Source of the DNA: Isoetes taiwanensis
Lineage: Eukaryota; Streptophyta; Lycopodiopsida; Isoetales; Isoetaceae
Direction of reading: 5' to 3'
Assembly (NCBI GenBank): GCA_021234155.1
Contig: JAJEKV010000206.1
Coordinates: 1,178,001 to 1,242,000 of the forward strand
DNA: 64,000 nt
The position numbers and the translations under genes are program-made. Shown one piece after another: positions 32,658 to 45,681 of this stretch (position 1 is its first letter; each line of letters starts with the position of its first letter). The notes beneath the pieces were generated by a model, which ran no database searches, had not been told where the DNA came from, and saw nothing but the letters and a program-made list of their open reading frames with translations.

Positions 32658-34780
32658 TGTTTTATTGGAATATATGATATTTTTGTATGATGTTTGTGCC
32701 ATGTATCGATAATTTCGAGTCTGGAATTGCCTCGCAAATAATGCAATCTGTTGTTATCAAACCTAATATTATCATCTAAATGCTCTTCAATTTTGGGCTC
32801 ATCTATCTTAGCAACTTGCTCTTCATTTTGGCATATTTTAATTCGCATATGAAACGTCACACATGAATCGCAACCTTATGTTATTTTTGAAGTCCAAAAA
32901 AAAAGATTAAAAAAAACAAAAACCACCTAGAAGACAACAGCAGGTTGGCGTGATTTTGGAGTTGACATAATCCCAATTTAATTGGATGATGGTTCATGCA
33001 TGAAGGGGGCACGTAAACGTACCCTTTGATTTTCAATGTGGCAAATGAAAGTGGCATTTACGATGGGATTTTCATTATTTGACCTGTCAAATCCAACCGT
33101 ATCGCATCATCTTCTAAGGCTCCAAAAGGAAAAAAAATCCTTTGGGTATAGCCGATTTCTTTTCAGATGAAACGATTTTAGTTAAAGGGGGTTTTCGATC
33201 TGACAGAGCATCAGATGATCCACAAACCAGGAGCTGAATCTACTGGGTTCTTTGACACAACTGATTGATTTGGAGTTAAAATATTTGAGAGCAAACATAT
33301 CTGGTAATCGCTTTCATATGAGATAGAGTTAATCGTTTCACAGAGGATTGTGCAGATAGTTTCTTGGAAAAAGGTTGAGTTCAGTTGCTTTAATTTTTAT
33401 AAGTAAAGAATTGCCCTGCAATATACAGAGTGGGCTTGACATCTTTCTGTTTTATTTTTATCCTATAGCAAATTAAGTGGTTTTGTTGCAATACTTACAT
33501 AGTTTTTGCCTTGATAACCTAATCGCAGACTTCCTGTTCTTTTATTATGTAGGATTTTGTGGCTCCTCACAATTTTGCTCCACAGAAGGTAAGTTGTTTG
33601 GAAATCGCGTTTGTTGCATGGCTGAAGATGTTTTTAGATGCAATGGTGATGCTTTTGCATTTTTGTTCCTGACGAGAAGATCGATTCCAAACCACACCAA
33701 ATGTCGAATTTATTTGCTGAGTGCCTAAATCGATTTTTTGGTGTAATATCTTGCTGATTTAACCTGTTGCAACGAAGACCCAGTTGAAATTTCCAAGGGA
33801 GCCTAAAAACCCAAGTACCTCCTAGAAAGCTAAAAGTGCCCGCCCAAATCTAACAGAAAGCTTATCTAAATCTAAACTTGCTCCATGTTTTTCATTGATG
33901 ATACATTTTGACTTTCTTTTTTTATTTCACTGTAGGCCTGGCTGACGTAGTAAAGTCGTCCTTCCTTTGGTTTCTAGGTGTTTCTGGGTCCGGAATTCTT
34001 GTTCGAGCGGAATATTCTCCTCCTGTTGTTTGCAAATAAGCTTTTTATTCTATATTGTGTACTAGCTGGATTTGGTAAGAATTGGAAGTGGCCATGTCTA
34101 AGGTATGTCTAGCTATTATTTTACTATTTTATCAGCAATTTCTCCATTCAGTCTGTGTGCCTATGGGTTGATTTTCAGTTCAGATATTTTAGGTACACAA
34201 AGTTTGCTTTGAGGGATAAAGTATGAGCAAGGGTTCTGTTAGCGTTGCATGTATTTATTGCAGAGCTATTTGGAATAGTGCACAAAAGAATGGGGAGAAA
34301 GGTGAAGGCAGCTATGTGAATCTGGCAACCTACTCAGATTCTCTGGCTTTACATCCAGAGACACATATAGGATAATGCATTGTGTGTGTTATCCAAGGTT
34401 GCCCCATCTCCAAACATGCCTCTGGCATACGGGTGAATTGGATTGGCTTCTTTCTGCTATTGAGACATACACCTGTGCTCATTTCTTTGTGCTGTATTAC
34501 TGAGAATGAAATTCCACAAAACTGCCATCTACTACATTCCTGAGTAATAAGGGCCAGAATCATATATCATGGAATATGTTTTCTATCAGCCTTAGAAGAT
34601 CAATACTACAGATCTGTCAAAGGTATTCTCTTAATAGTTATCTTTTTTCAATCAACTTTGCATCTTGGAGAAATAATAACATGGTAAATAAATCTGTTTG
34701 TTCCTATGCAAAGGCAACTCTTTGTTGTGAAAAATGGGTTAGGCAACACTTTGTTGTCAAATGGGTTATGTGAGAATGTC
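32658..34780. other. Stretch without recognisable gene
   Basis: AT-rich sequence with short frames only (33477-33728 plus; 34563-34330 minus). It could hold UTR or intron sequence, but no exon can be supported. Confidence 0.4.
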
Positions 34781-34789
34781 CATTACTTT

Positions 34790-35430
34790 AAAATTTGGTG
34801 TTGATCGTGATTTCAAAGCATCAATATTGAACCTTGGGTTGGAAAAGATCTTTGATTTCTTAGAAAAAGATTGGGCCAGACCCAACACAGGTTTATATGC
34901 AGCTCTATTAAAGCATTGCGGGGAAATCAAGTGTTTATTGAAAGGTGCCAGGTTAGCCAGCATATTGTGAAAACTAAGCATGAGAGAAATAAGTTGTTAG
35001 CAAATTTGACAATGCGGATTCTTTAAGGATGCCAAGGCTGTATTTGATAAAATGCAAAATAAGCGCAATGTTTTTTCATGACCATTGTGGTTGCTACTTA
35101 TATAGAGCATGGATTGGATTATGAAGCTGTTGTTTTGTTTGGGAAAATGCAGCTTGAACATGTTGAGGCTAATGAACTTGCCTTTAGCACGGTACTTGGC
35201 TGACACAATTTCCTCTCCAACATTATTTGCAAAAGGTAAGTATTTGCATGCCAAACTCATGTCTAAGATGTTGAGATTAGATATTGTTATGGATGGTAGA
35301 CGTGGATGTGTAGAAGATGCAAGTAAACCTTTGCCACATACAATCCTATCTTGGAGCTCAATGATCGCAGTTTATATACAGAATGGATATGATGAACTTG
35401 CCCTTCAATTTAAAAAAAAATGCAGCTAAC
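34790..35430 (+). pseudogene. PPR gene relic
   Basis: Successive plus-strand frames give PNTGLYAALLKHCGEIKCLL, then KDAKAVFDKMQNKRN, then a GKYLHAKLMSKMLRL segment and ILSWSSMIAVYIQNGYDELA. These are parts of three to four PLS-type PPR repeats (CGxxxxAxxVFDxMxxRNVxSW, and WxxMIxxYxxNGxxxEAL). The frame changes at about 34970, 35080 and 35180, and stops interrupt the reading. It is probably the remains of an organellar RNA-binding protein gene, of the same broad class as the relic at 12.5-13.3 kb but on the other strand. Confidence 0.7.
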
Positions 35431-37150
35431 ATGTATGCGTCTTAACAAAGTTAGCTTTGTTAGCAGCCTTGGCACGTGCAAATTTGGAACCCCTTCAATT
35501 TGAACATATTGCAGGCTTACAGCTTGCTTTCAGCCTTGGGATTTTTTCAATCAATTGGTTGCTCACATGCTATGATGCTTTAGTTTGAGTTAGTATCTTA
35601 TGTCCACTCTCTGTATATTACAGCTTATTGTCTAGGCACCAACAAACAAGGGAAAGAGCAATAATCCGCATGGAGAGGGCCCTTAAGGATACCATAATAA
35701 CAGGTATTTTACACAATTTTGTATTGAGTTTGACTAGGACCAGAGTGGGTTGTTATTGTTGATTTCGCAAGTTCTACGGGAACAGATGATCTGTTTGTTA
35801 CTTAGTTTGACTTCCATATTGCCTTAAGGAGTATCCTACTCATTTGGTCGGTATTGTTTTTGACAGGAGTACCAACAACGATAGATTATCACAAACTCAT
35901 ACTAAATGTCTAGATAAATTTTGTTTTTCGCAATTAACTATAGTGCTCAAAAACTTTATTCCTTATATGCCAAATAATATGCTTATAATATGCAGGATTT
36001 TCAAAATGGAAAGGTTGATATGGCATTCATCTTAAAGCATGAAGTAGAGCTTGCACCTGTATGTATACCTCTGTACATATTTAACGGATCTGATTTTATT
36101 TTATTTGCAACTAGGTTAATAAATTGCAGCTAAGCTGGACTTATTTGTCTTGTGTGCAGCCGCCAAATTTGGAGTTCCCATATGTAGTAAATGAGACAGT
36201 CAATACAATGGGCTAATTTGGGAAACTTTGTTCAAATTTTGTAATGCATTAGCTCTGTGGTGGTATTCTCTAATGTTGAGACTAAATTCCTATTTATCAC
36301 TGATATTTATTACCAGGCCTGTGCTAAACAAATTCAATTTGGTCCTGTATGGATAGACATCTACTATTGATCATAATAGCATTTTCAAAAATAATGTAGA
36401 AATCATCATCCTATGATGCTATTCAGCACCGCAAAACAAAAATGCATGCTTCAGCCAATGACATGATATCCTATTTGTACTTCTAGAAGGACGTTCGAAG
36501 AGTTGAAGCTATGGGATAGAAACTATAACAATAACAATGATATGTGAGAGTACTAGCATTAAACATTAAGAATAAATCAGATATCTATGGATATGTAGGA
36601 AATTGATTCGTCTGTGGGGGCGCATGGGTGCCTGGCTATTGGGCAAGGAAAAACTCATAGTTCAATACCACATGTTCGACCACTTCTATACTATAGACAA
36701 GCTAGAAAGGTGTGTAATCATAGTTTTCAAGTTACTTTTCTTTCTTTGTGAGTGTAGATACAAAATGGAATAGATTAACATGTTGAAGAAATTGCATCGT
36801 CCTACTTGAAACATTCCCCATTGCATTGTATCACAAATTACCAGACGGGAATTGCATCTGCTGATATGGGAAGTGCAACAATGGTTCATTATTAACAATC
36901 ATACTTTGCATATTGTTAGATAATCAGAAGTGTTAGATAATCACCTTAAAGGCATGATAAAATGCTTTATTTATTGTGGGGAAACAAAATTCAAGGACCA
37001 CAATGTTTGCATGGTACCTTCTTATAACAATGAAGAACATCAAATAGTGAAACATATATAACAATGTAAAATTATTGCCATGTAGCCACATGGATTGCCC
37101 ACCGAAGGTGGGCAATTTTCTAGTATACATATAGATCACACTTTTGCATC
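35431..37150. other. Stretch without recognisable gene
   Basis: Short frames only. A small coding-like run near 35640-35700 (RERAIIRMERALKDTI) followed by GTATTT may be an isolated exon, but nothing around it confirms this. Confidence 0.35.
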
Positions 37151-37625
37151 AGGACCACAAGCTTATTTGCTTGCTTCCTTGTCCGGAAAAAACTTGTAGC
37201 TATTGCATCTACTCGCACAGGGCCCCACAAGCTACCGATTGAGAGAGGTAGATGGGAGCGGCCGCGAGAAGTGAGATTATGTGCACGTTGCCAATTACAA
37301 GCTATTGAAGATGAAAGCCATACTCTACTAAGATGTCCTATTTTGAGATGGTCAGGAATCGTTATTTGACTTTAGCATATCATTCCACGCTCCCACAACT
37401 TCTCAGAGTCTCATCTATACATGACTTGGCATAGTAGTCATCATGGTCTACTTATATTTTTTTCCTGCTTGTCTAGTATCATCAATACTGCAAAGGTTTT
37501 TCCCTTGAAAACCTTTTGACGCAAGAGTTTTTTAATCCTAGTAGTAATGGTTGTACTAGGCCATTGTATGGGGCCCATGGCCTCCTGGTTTTCGTGATGG
37601 ACATTAAAAAATCTATTCTACTTGG
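37150..37625 (+). mobile_element. 3' end of a LINE, same family as 19.6-21.6 kb
   Basis: The frame at about 37210-37350 reads LPIERGRWERPREVRLCARC and then EDESHTLLRCPILRW. This is the C-terminal Cys/His segment of this LINE type (LP-E-GRW--R---R-C--C--EDE-H-L--C). A diverged 3' UTR follows. GGTTTTTCCC, TTTTTTAATCCTAGTAGTA and CATGGCCTCCTGGTTTTCG correspond to the 21.45-21.58 kb sequence, and it ends near AAAAAATCTATTCT. The copy is 5'-truncated. Confidence 0.75.
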
Positions 37626-39084
37626 AATAAGGACCAGGTTTGAAACAACTCAAAAGATCTTGCAAAACTCACCATACCTTCCAGGATCTATCGCTTCCAC
37701 AGTTCCATCCAAAATTTTGGGTCCTAGCTAACATCTAGTATGCAAAAAAGGCCATGTGCTTAAAAGCAAATCGATCCCTTAAAACCTTAGTAGGTCTTTC
37801 CTCCTCAAAACAAACAAGGTGCTGCGCACGTAGGGTTGCCCTCTGGTCGCCTGAGAGTGTGTTTTTTTTTTTTTTTTTTTAATCTTCTAAAGCATCCACA
37901 ACAATTCCAAGACTTAGAAATGGCATCTTTAGGAATCATAGTCATGTATGAGCATTGATGCAGGGGTGCGGTGCAGTTTCTATATTTTAAGTTTGGACTG
38001 GTACCAAGAGTGCTAATCTAGAATTTCATTGATATAGTGTAAGAATGGTATCAATATGATGTGAGAGTGCTTGAGTCATAACTTATTGTCTAGATGTTTT
38101 GTTGGATTCCTACAAGTCAAGTTTGAGATGTAATCACTTGCATAATCTGTAGCTTATAGTTAGAGGGAATGATGGAATACCCTTGCAAATGAAATTTCCA
38201 AGCATATTGAAATGGAACATGGCCACCTTACTTAGTGACTATATATGGAGTTGTTTACCATGATATGTAAAAGGTTGTGCATGCGGAGTTAGTTAATGGG
38301 TCCATATATAATGTTCATAATCAATCTTATAAGCTTGAAATAACATAGAGTACGTATGAGAGCTATAGTACAACATGGATGTTCAACCAAACTAGGATTT
38401 GTAACATACGCTTTTCGAGAAGGGAAGTGAAAATAAAATGATACTATAGACACAAAGTCATGAATCCAACAACCTCTAATCAAGCCTCTAACCTTGACAA
38501 CACATGTAGGTCCTCTCATGTGTACATTGCTTAGAAAAAGGGGTTGTTGGCATAAAGCTTAGATTACTAATACAATTTATCTATCCCTTTTACTAGAATA
38601 TTGAAAGTACATAAGTAAAACAGAATAGGCGAAACAACAACAAATTTAACCATACTACAACTCTAAGAATACTGCTGCTTCAATTTTGCCTGCTATTTAG
38701 GTCGTTCAAATAGCTCCTTCCGTAATTTCCAGTAATTTTGAAAATAAGGAAAGATCTGTACGAACATTTCAGCACTTGTAATTGATAGGTCACCTTTTGA
38801 TTTATAGACCCAAGCGTAGCAAAGTCTGCACTTATGAGTTGCATTTACTATCCAAGTAAGGTGCGAATGATGTGCACATTTGTTGCTGATGCCTTGGTTG
38901 GGCGTAAAGAAGTGTCCACCATTCAGTTGATACCCTTGTTTTGTTCATTTGCATCACAGCTTTTCTGCTTTGGTTCACTTTTCCTCCATTTGCCTGAGCT
39001 TTTCCTTGAGAAGTCTTTTGACTATAATCTGCTGCTTTAAGAGTGGTCTCCATTGCCCAGGACTATGGTTGCAGACGATGATCC
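37626..39084. other. Stretch without recognisable gene
   Basis: It contains a run of about 20 T at 37861-37880 and AT-rich sequence. A minus-strand frame at 39053-38832 lies just downstream of the nuclease gene and could be 3' UTR or an extra exon of it. Nothing else is supported. Confidence 0.35.
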
Positions 39085-41223
39085 CTAGTGATCATCACTG
39101 GTCTCCTCCCTTTCAACGTTGCAGCTCTTCTTATCTTCAAGACTGGAACCAGAATAATAACATATTGTCGTACCTTGGCCTCTCTTCCTAATGTTTCTTT
39201 GCCTGTGCTTCCCCTCAACAGGAACTTTTGATTGCAATCTGGTTGTTTCAATATTTGACTGGCAATGGAAATTTACATCAGAGCCATAAGATCTTCTTGA
39301 ATCAGCTTGTTGGAGGTACCGTGAGAAATAATAAATAGGACTTATGTTATATGCAGTAGGGGACCGGGAAATGCCAATAATTGAAACTGGTTTGATAAGC
39401 CCCACAAATGCTTCTAACTCTAAAAAACATGAATGTAGAGAATACGGTACAGAATGTATAAATATTCTTTCAGGGATCATGCAAGTGTCAAAACGATCAC
39501 CTGCCTTCCCAAAGCATAATTTTGGACTACCTGCAAACTCTGGTTTGGATAGGCAGGAAAGGCCAGTAGGGAGAATGGCAATTGTAGGCCTTAACTCATT
39601 GAGTTGTTTCATAGAAGATATGGACACACTATACCGTGGAACAGCCTTGTGAAGATTTCGTGATGACCTAAGAGATGCATTGTTTGCAAACGTTCCGGCC
39701 AAACACATATCTGTAAGAAAAAACACTGTCATGAATGCCTGTCACTTAATAACTCGGTTGACCAAAGAAATGTAAATATTACATTCATGACCTTGGTAGT
39801 TAATGTATTTGCAATGTGTATCAGCAGTTCTTCTTTGCCTATATCATCTACTCCAATCACCACGTCGTTCTCTGTGTAGGCATTGATAATTTCAAGTACC
39901 TGCCTGGCATCATTGAAGAACATCAATGCATGTGAAAAGCATCTTAAGAATTTTTACATCATTAATTACATCATTCATTGCACTAAAGTAGAATATACAA
40001 ATGCCGCTTGTAAAGGACGGAATTTTAAAATACCTGCATTGATGCTGCACACCGGGAAGGGAATCTAAAGGAAGGGTGGCAGAAAGTGTTATCCAGATAA
40101 AGACAGTCAACTTGGATTCCATCCACTAATTCCTCAATCAGCTTAAATCTTGGGTTGCAGTGATCAACATTCTCCCAGCGAAAATCCCCAGTGTGCATGA
40201 TACAACCAAAATCACCCCGAAACAGATACATTACAGCTCCTGCACAGTCATTTCAGCAATATTTTAGTAGATTTAACACCTCCTCTATAGCAGTCCTTTA
40301 AAAGAGAAAACAAGTCTGACATCACTTTATACTTTCAGCCCCTGGCCAAGAAGAAGACAAAAGTTTCCTGATTTCATCGTCTTAGTTTTTCTTTTTTCAT
40401 TTTTATGCAATCTCTAGGAGGCTGCAAATGCGCCTCTAGCTGTAGATGATTAATGTATATTTGGTCTCATAGACCCAAGTGGTCTTCCGTAAACATTAAA
40501 GTAATTTCTTTTTCTTTCTTTCTATTTCACAACTCCGTTTAGCTTCAATTTAAACAAGCAATTTCTTCTTTTTCTACTTCAAGGCTTTTTGACAAATTCA
40601 TTCAACTTCAATCTAAAACAATACATTAAGTTTTTTCACATGTCCATTTCATTTAGTAAAACAGAAGGCTACAAACATTCAGATTTGAGAACTCCAGAAG
40701 GGTGAGTAAAGAGAATAATTTCCATTGAACCGTTCAGAAATATGTCCTTGAAATTACAACGCAAGGTGCAATTGCAATAGCAGTTACTCCTTTTTTTACC
40801 TCAAGAATTTTTCACGAATCTCATTCAACTCCAATCTAATTTAAGAATTACAGAGAGTAGAAACAATACTTACTTTCTTGAATTTAAAATGCAAAGAAGA
40901 CGGTTACCAGGGCAATGATCTGCATCCAGAGCAGTGACTTCCATGGAGATGCCAGTTGATCCCAGACATACCAAAGTGGGTTGTGCCAAATCCAACACGC
41001 GGAGAAGTGAGGGATCAAAATCCTCAAATTTAGCAAGCAGCAGGGTAGCAGATTGGTGAGAGCAATAGAGAGGGCCTCTGCACCAGCTTGAGGAGAGGCC
41101 CTGTGTGTGATCAGAATGCATGTGGGTTAGGAAATAAGCAGCCCTCTTACAGCTCCACTCATCCACTGCGAACAACCTTGACTTCATCTCTACCGGATTG
41201 CTGGATGGTTGCAGGGCCTGCAA
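39085..41223 (-). pseudogene. DCLRE1B/Apollo-like SNM1-family 5' exonuclease, four exons, one frameshift
   Basis: Exons on the minus strand: 41223-40908, 40239-40034, 39899-39792, 39710-39085. All junctions are GT-AG and the first three join in phase. Exon 1 has YFLTHMHSDHTQGLSS (the metallo-beta-lactamase HxHxDH site) and LDADHCPG. Exon 2 has AVMYLFRGDFG and HTGDFRW (motif Asp). Exon 3 continues QVLEIINAY...ELLIHIANTL. Exon 4 begins WPERLQTMHLLGHHEIFT, then shifts frame by one base into AVPRYSVSI, ELRPTIAILPTGL, SVPYSLHSCFLELEAF and LIKPVSIIGI, the conserved beta-CASP/C-terminal part. Total length fits the plant homologue (about 420 residues). Family members resect DNA ends at interstrand crosslinks and telomeres. 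The shift removes a few residues near 39655 and may be a mutation or an assembly error. The true ATG is unclear: the open frame begins with TTG at 41223 and the first in-frame ATG falls at residue 13. Confidence 0.8.
40909..41223 (-). other. Exon 1 of the Apollo-like gene: catalytic HxHxDH
   Basis: Bases 41223-40908 carry the metal-binding THMHSDH and the DADHCP motif. The donor is the GTAACC directly after CCTG (40907-40902). Confidence 0.75.
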
Positions 41224-43316
41224 CCTTCAATTTCCAACCCTTGAGCCTAACTCCAGCTCTTATCACAAGCTAATAGGGCGTCGTATGCTCCGTGTGGAGG
41301 GCTCAAAACATTTATTTTATAACAATGCAAACAAAGGAACGATAAGCATAAGATACAAGAAAAATAGAGGATACAAAAAAGATGAATAGAGTCCGATAAG
41401 TTTGGGTTTATTACGGCTGGCAGAGGCATTCTCTTTACAGTCAAGCTTAACGCAAGAACGCCTCCAGAGCCACAAGAATGCATGCTTTGACTGCCAAAAT
41501 TCACTGCCAAAACGATGCTTGCTTCATGGTCGAAAACTTCGTTAATTATACGAAAACTTATTAATGGTAAATGACGAACCCAATCCCTGTGGAATTTGAA
41601 CAGTCGGCAAACTATGGGGTTGGAGCAGGGAAAGAAGCACTCTTGGCAATCGAAAAAAGATGAGAACGGATAGCCTGTCTAAAATCAGGGATATATGAAA
41701 TGCTTTAAAGCCTTAATCTGAAGCTCGAAGGCATCTGTGTAGAACATCATAAGCAACTAGAAAAAGTGCCCAGCGTTGCTAGGCTTTCATGGAAAACATA
41801 TTAAAAAAGCTAACTTTTTTAAAAGCATGTAAATGTTTGATGGCTTTTGAAACGCCACGTGCATTAGTAGTACCATCTTCATTTGAGGCTAGGATATTTC
41901 AGTTGGTGTTAAAAGTGGAGCAGACATGAAAAGGAGCAATCCCAAAGGTAATGAAAAATATGCTAACAAAGCTAAAGATTGCACAAATTAAGTTCTTATA
42001 CATACAATTTTAACTATTTGATGTAAAGCCCACGTCTTTGTAGATCAGTATTATGCAAAAACAAAGTATCACTCTTAGAAAACAATCACCTCTGAATATG
42101 CATAGTGCTCTCATTGCACAAAGCTTTTTCGTTTCAGTCATAATGGTTAAATATTTATTCATATCCATTTCTTGACCAAGATCCTCATTTTTACCAATAA
42201 AATGTGTAGCTTTTTCCAGAAGATACATTTATCAACATACAAAATTTGCAACACCTGAAGGTTTTGTTCAGCATGCATTAAGATACATTTATCAACATAA
42301 TTTGCAAGGCTTGAAGGAATGTGAGAGAACGTTAGTCCATTTTGGTTTGTGTTTCTAGCTGATGCATAGTCGCTTGAGGCTATTAACACGGTTCTTGGAG
42401 CACCTTGTGGGTGAAGGGAGTCAAAATGTGCATGTCGATAATGCATTTGGCAAAATTATCATTGACACAAATAATAATCCTGAGCATTTTCTCACAACGA
42501 TTCACTGTATATTGTGGGCAAGTACTGTAAAAAGTGCAATCCCACATTGGCTGTTTGCAAGCAAGGTATGTGACTCTTCTAGGTAATTTATCAATGAAGT
42601 TCCTTAACCGACACATGGCATACTATATGGAGATATGTGGTAGAGCATATGGAACCTAATCTGTGGGAAAAGGTTCTTACTCCAGAGAATCCCTACCGAC
42701 GTCGCCTTATTTCGAAGCGGTATCAATCGCTTTGCTAGAAAGCAAGAATCGATCATGTGTCTACAATGGTGAAGGCATTCATGAATCTGAGATCTTCTTC
42801 ATGAATTGATTGAGTTGTTGGAAAAAATTGTGCTTCAAACTCAAACCTTTATGGAAATCCCAACTTACAAAATCTGTTTATCCTAATCAAAGCAGATAAG
42901 TCGAGTTATGGATTATGGAAATACATTGGACAACTTTGATGGTCCTTGTCTGGCGTGGGAGATACTTTCTTTGTTGGAGATCTTTGCCGTTGGGGCTGAA
43001 CTTTACAAAGAAGCATTTGCCATATTCAAGTGCAAATAGGGCTGTAAATGTCCTCCTTGATAACATCGATGCATAGAGCGTGCGGTGGAATTTGCTTTCC
43101 CCTGTTGAAGAAGATACGGTTTGGAGCCCGGTAACTAAGGCTCAAGCGAGAGAAAGGTTTGTCGTTGATAGCCATGTCATACCCAAACGTGCTAGCATTG
43201 CAAATATGCAACTTTACAACTTCATTCACGTATGCTTTAAAAAAATGGAATTGAGCGACAAAAAAAGTACTAATTATACTGTATTTGTTTGTCAAGATGA
43301 GGGATTTTATTTTCCG
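41224..43316. other. Stretch without recognisable gene
   Basis: Short frames only. A small duplication, AGATACATTTATCAACATA, occurs at about 42222 and 42280. Confidence 0.4.
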
Positions 43317-43578
43317 TAGGTAATTGCTCCTCTCTCGCAAAATAGCCCTGTCAATATGTACCCCCAAATGAACAACACGAATCTATACTTTGAACTATGT
43401 GTGCATTATTATCTATCGAGCGTAATTGGGCCATGTCTAAACGTTGTTCTCATTCATTTTCTTGACCGTGCGAGAATACTCAATAGAAAATTAAAGGGAA
43501 ACTTTTATCCGAATAAAGATGCAATCAAAGAAGCAAAGTGAAGGCATCGCCATACCGCACCGCCATCCATCGCCTCAC
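43317..43578 (+). repeat. Direct repeat of ~260 bp, copy 1
   Basis: GTAGGTAATTGCTCCTCT through GCATCGCCATACCGCACCGC recurs at 43741-44000 with moderate divergence and small indels. Both copies share AAATAGCCCTGTCAATATG and GAATAAAGATGCAATCAAAG. Confidence 0.85.
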
Positions 43579-43740
43579 ATGTAACTCGGCTGCTCCTTAA
43601 CAAAGCAAGGTTTGGATCAAAGATAGGCAAGCAGATCGCCATAAACTTTGCATCATAAACATAATAAAACAACAACTCTCTCGATCCAAATTTTACCTTA
43701 TTCTTTCTTTGTTGCTAGTTCCCTCTTTATTTTATTTTCC

Positions 43741-44000
43741 GTAGGTAATTGCTCCTCTACGCAAAATAGCCCTGTCAATATGTACCCCCAAATGAAGCGA
43801 ATACAGAATCTATACTTTAAAGTATGTGTGCATTATTATCTAGCGAGAATTCGGTTCGCGTCTAAACGTTGTTCTCATTCATTTTTGTCGTCGTGCGAAT
43901 ATTCAATAGAAAATTAAAGGGAAACGTTTTATCTGAATAAAGATGCAATCAAAGAAGCAAAGTGAAGGCATCGCCATACCGCACCGCCATCCTCGCATCG
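43741..44000 (+). repeat. Direct repeat of ~260 bp, copy 2
   Basis: This is the partner of 43317-43578. The period is about 424 bases, with unrelated sequence between. Confidence 0.85.
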
Positions 44001-44056
44001 CATCACGCACCATAGTACGGCTTCAATAAATGAAAAAGTTCGCCCGGATTGCTTAG

Positions 44057-44972
44057 CTATGGAGTGCATAATAGCGGGATCGTGATGCGCCCCAATTCAA
44101 AAAAGTGTGCATAGGGTGTCATCTCTTCTTTGTCGTATAAATCCGGCAAAACCATGCTGGAAAAAATTTGCGGAATCGGTGACCATGGGTGTCCCGCCCA
44201 TCGATAACGATTATAATACTTGCCCTGAAGGAACATGATACCGGGGAATTTATTTCCATGTCGCTCTCCATATCGGCCATACCAGGTTTCCATGTGCGGT
44301 GCTCGATGCAATGCAAAGAAAATTAAAATTACGGAAGCATTCGTACGTGAAAATTGCATGCCTTTTTCCGGGTTCATGCGTTTCAAAGCTGCAAATCCGC
44401 CATATCTCAAACCTAAAGCGGAAAAGAAAAAAAAAACAAACAAAAGGGGCTGCCATACCCATCCTTTGGGCGATTTGGCACTTGCTTTGGCGCCGGATTA
44501 CGTGCCGAAGATGCCGCGGCCGATTGCCCTATTATTTGGATCAAGATCGTGTCAATCCTTGGCGTATACATCCCAAGCCCTAAAAGAGATCGGCAATGCT
44601 CCATCCTCGCCCATGCTTCACGTAAGCTAAAAACAAACCAATTTCTTAAGAGGTTTCCACTCAGATGCTTCAAATTGCGGGTAAATACTTGACTCGAAAA
44701 GGATATGCAAAAACAACCGGATTGCCTTCCGCCGTTTCCACCTTTCCATAGCCCGATATTAGGGATTGCGAGCTCGAAGCAGTAAGAGCGAATTCGTATA
44801 GGCTATAGAGCTTTTTCCTTTGCCGGAATGAGAGATTAGAGCGGGACAACGGATCCTTGTAGCTGCTCCTGCCCTGCCGTTCTCCGGTTAGCCGGTTTCG
44901 AGAGCGGCTGCCCACCAACAGAAGTGACTGAGCATTTACAGCCAATCCTAAGTTTTTAGCAGTCACCAGCAT
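44057..44972 (-). CDS. Hypothetical protein fragments, unrecognised
   Basis: Minus-strand frames 44972-44670, 44673-44413 and 44443-44057 follow one another with protein-like composition. The first starts MLVTAKNLGLAVNAQSLLLV and is rich in Ser/Arg, as in some organellar targeting peptides. The last contains RYGGFAALKRMNPEKGMQFS and WAGHPWSPIPQIF. I do not recognise a family. Opposing plus-strand frames are also open, so both strand and exon structure are uncertain. It could be a small intron-bearing gene or a pseudogene. Confidence 0.3.
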
Positions 44973-45412
44973 ATCCTAGGGATATTCTAGCATATACCTA
45001 GGATATGCCAAAAGCCCACATAAACAAGGGTTTGCCCCCTAGGGGCAACCCAAAAACACTTTCTACACCCTTATTCTCTTTGATGCATATACATAGTGAA
45101 TGTATAATTGGAGAAAGATGATTAGAAATGTATATCATTGCTAGAAATATCTAATCTTGTGTAATTTATATAGGAAAGAATCTATTCCTTTATGCCTTAT
45201 CTAGATATAGGAACGATTCTATTCCTTTATGCCCTATCTAGATATATAAATTATATATAGAGGAATGTTTAGGTGGAACAAATTTCGGCCTAGAAAATTG
45301 GCCTCCGCGTGGATGCGAGGGGAATTTTCTGGCCAGAATTTGCGACATCTAAACATTGGTGTAACGTGAAAATTGGTGTGGGGAATTTTTAGCTGACGTG
45401 GCATTTCACTGT

Positions 45413-45637
45413 TCATTTTTTTTTTCTTCTGGCCGAGCTCTGGCTATGGCGTTGCCTTGACGCCAAGGGGCTAGCTGCATCGATTGGCTCTTTGTTTACA
45501 TTTTCTGAATTGTCTTCGCCGTCTCTTTTGTTTGATACCATTTTCAACTCGAGCGCCAGAGTTTGTCGAAGTCCTTGGAGGATCTTTATTTCCTTCTGTG
45601 TTTCCAAAGATTCTTGTAGTGTTTTCAAGCAGTGCAC
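45413..45637 (-). CDS. Hypothetical short coiled-coil/basic-tail protein fragment
   Basis: The minus-strand frame reads MHCLKTLQESLETQKEIKIL, then LRQTLALELKMVSN, and ends in a polar, Lys-rich tail. The first half should be helical. It lies just downstream (minus strand) of the LINE insertion at 45682-46868, so it could be the 3' part of an interrupted gene. No family is recognised. Confidence 0.25.
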   Translation of the reverse strand: MHCLKTLQESLETQKEIKILQGLRQTLALELKMVSNKRDGEDNSENVNKEPIDAASPLASRQRHSQSSARRKKK

Positions 45638-45668
45638 CTCTGTCCTTGTAATAATATTTTATATTTGC

Positions 45669-45681
45669 ACGTTCTCTTGCT
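45669..45681. repeat. Target-site duplication, left copy
   Basis: ACGTTCTCTTGCT is identical to 46869-46881 on the far side of the inserted sequence. Confidence 0.9.

Noticed and set aside
37861-37880. Poly(T) run as evidence of a retro-insertion
   Set aside because: No matching target duplication or element sequence was found on either side.
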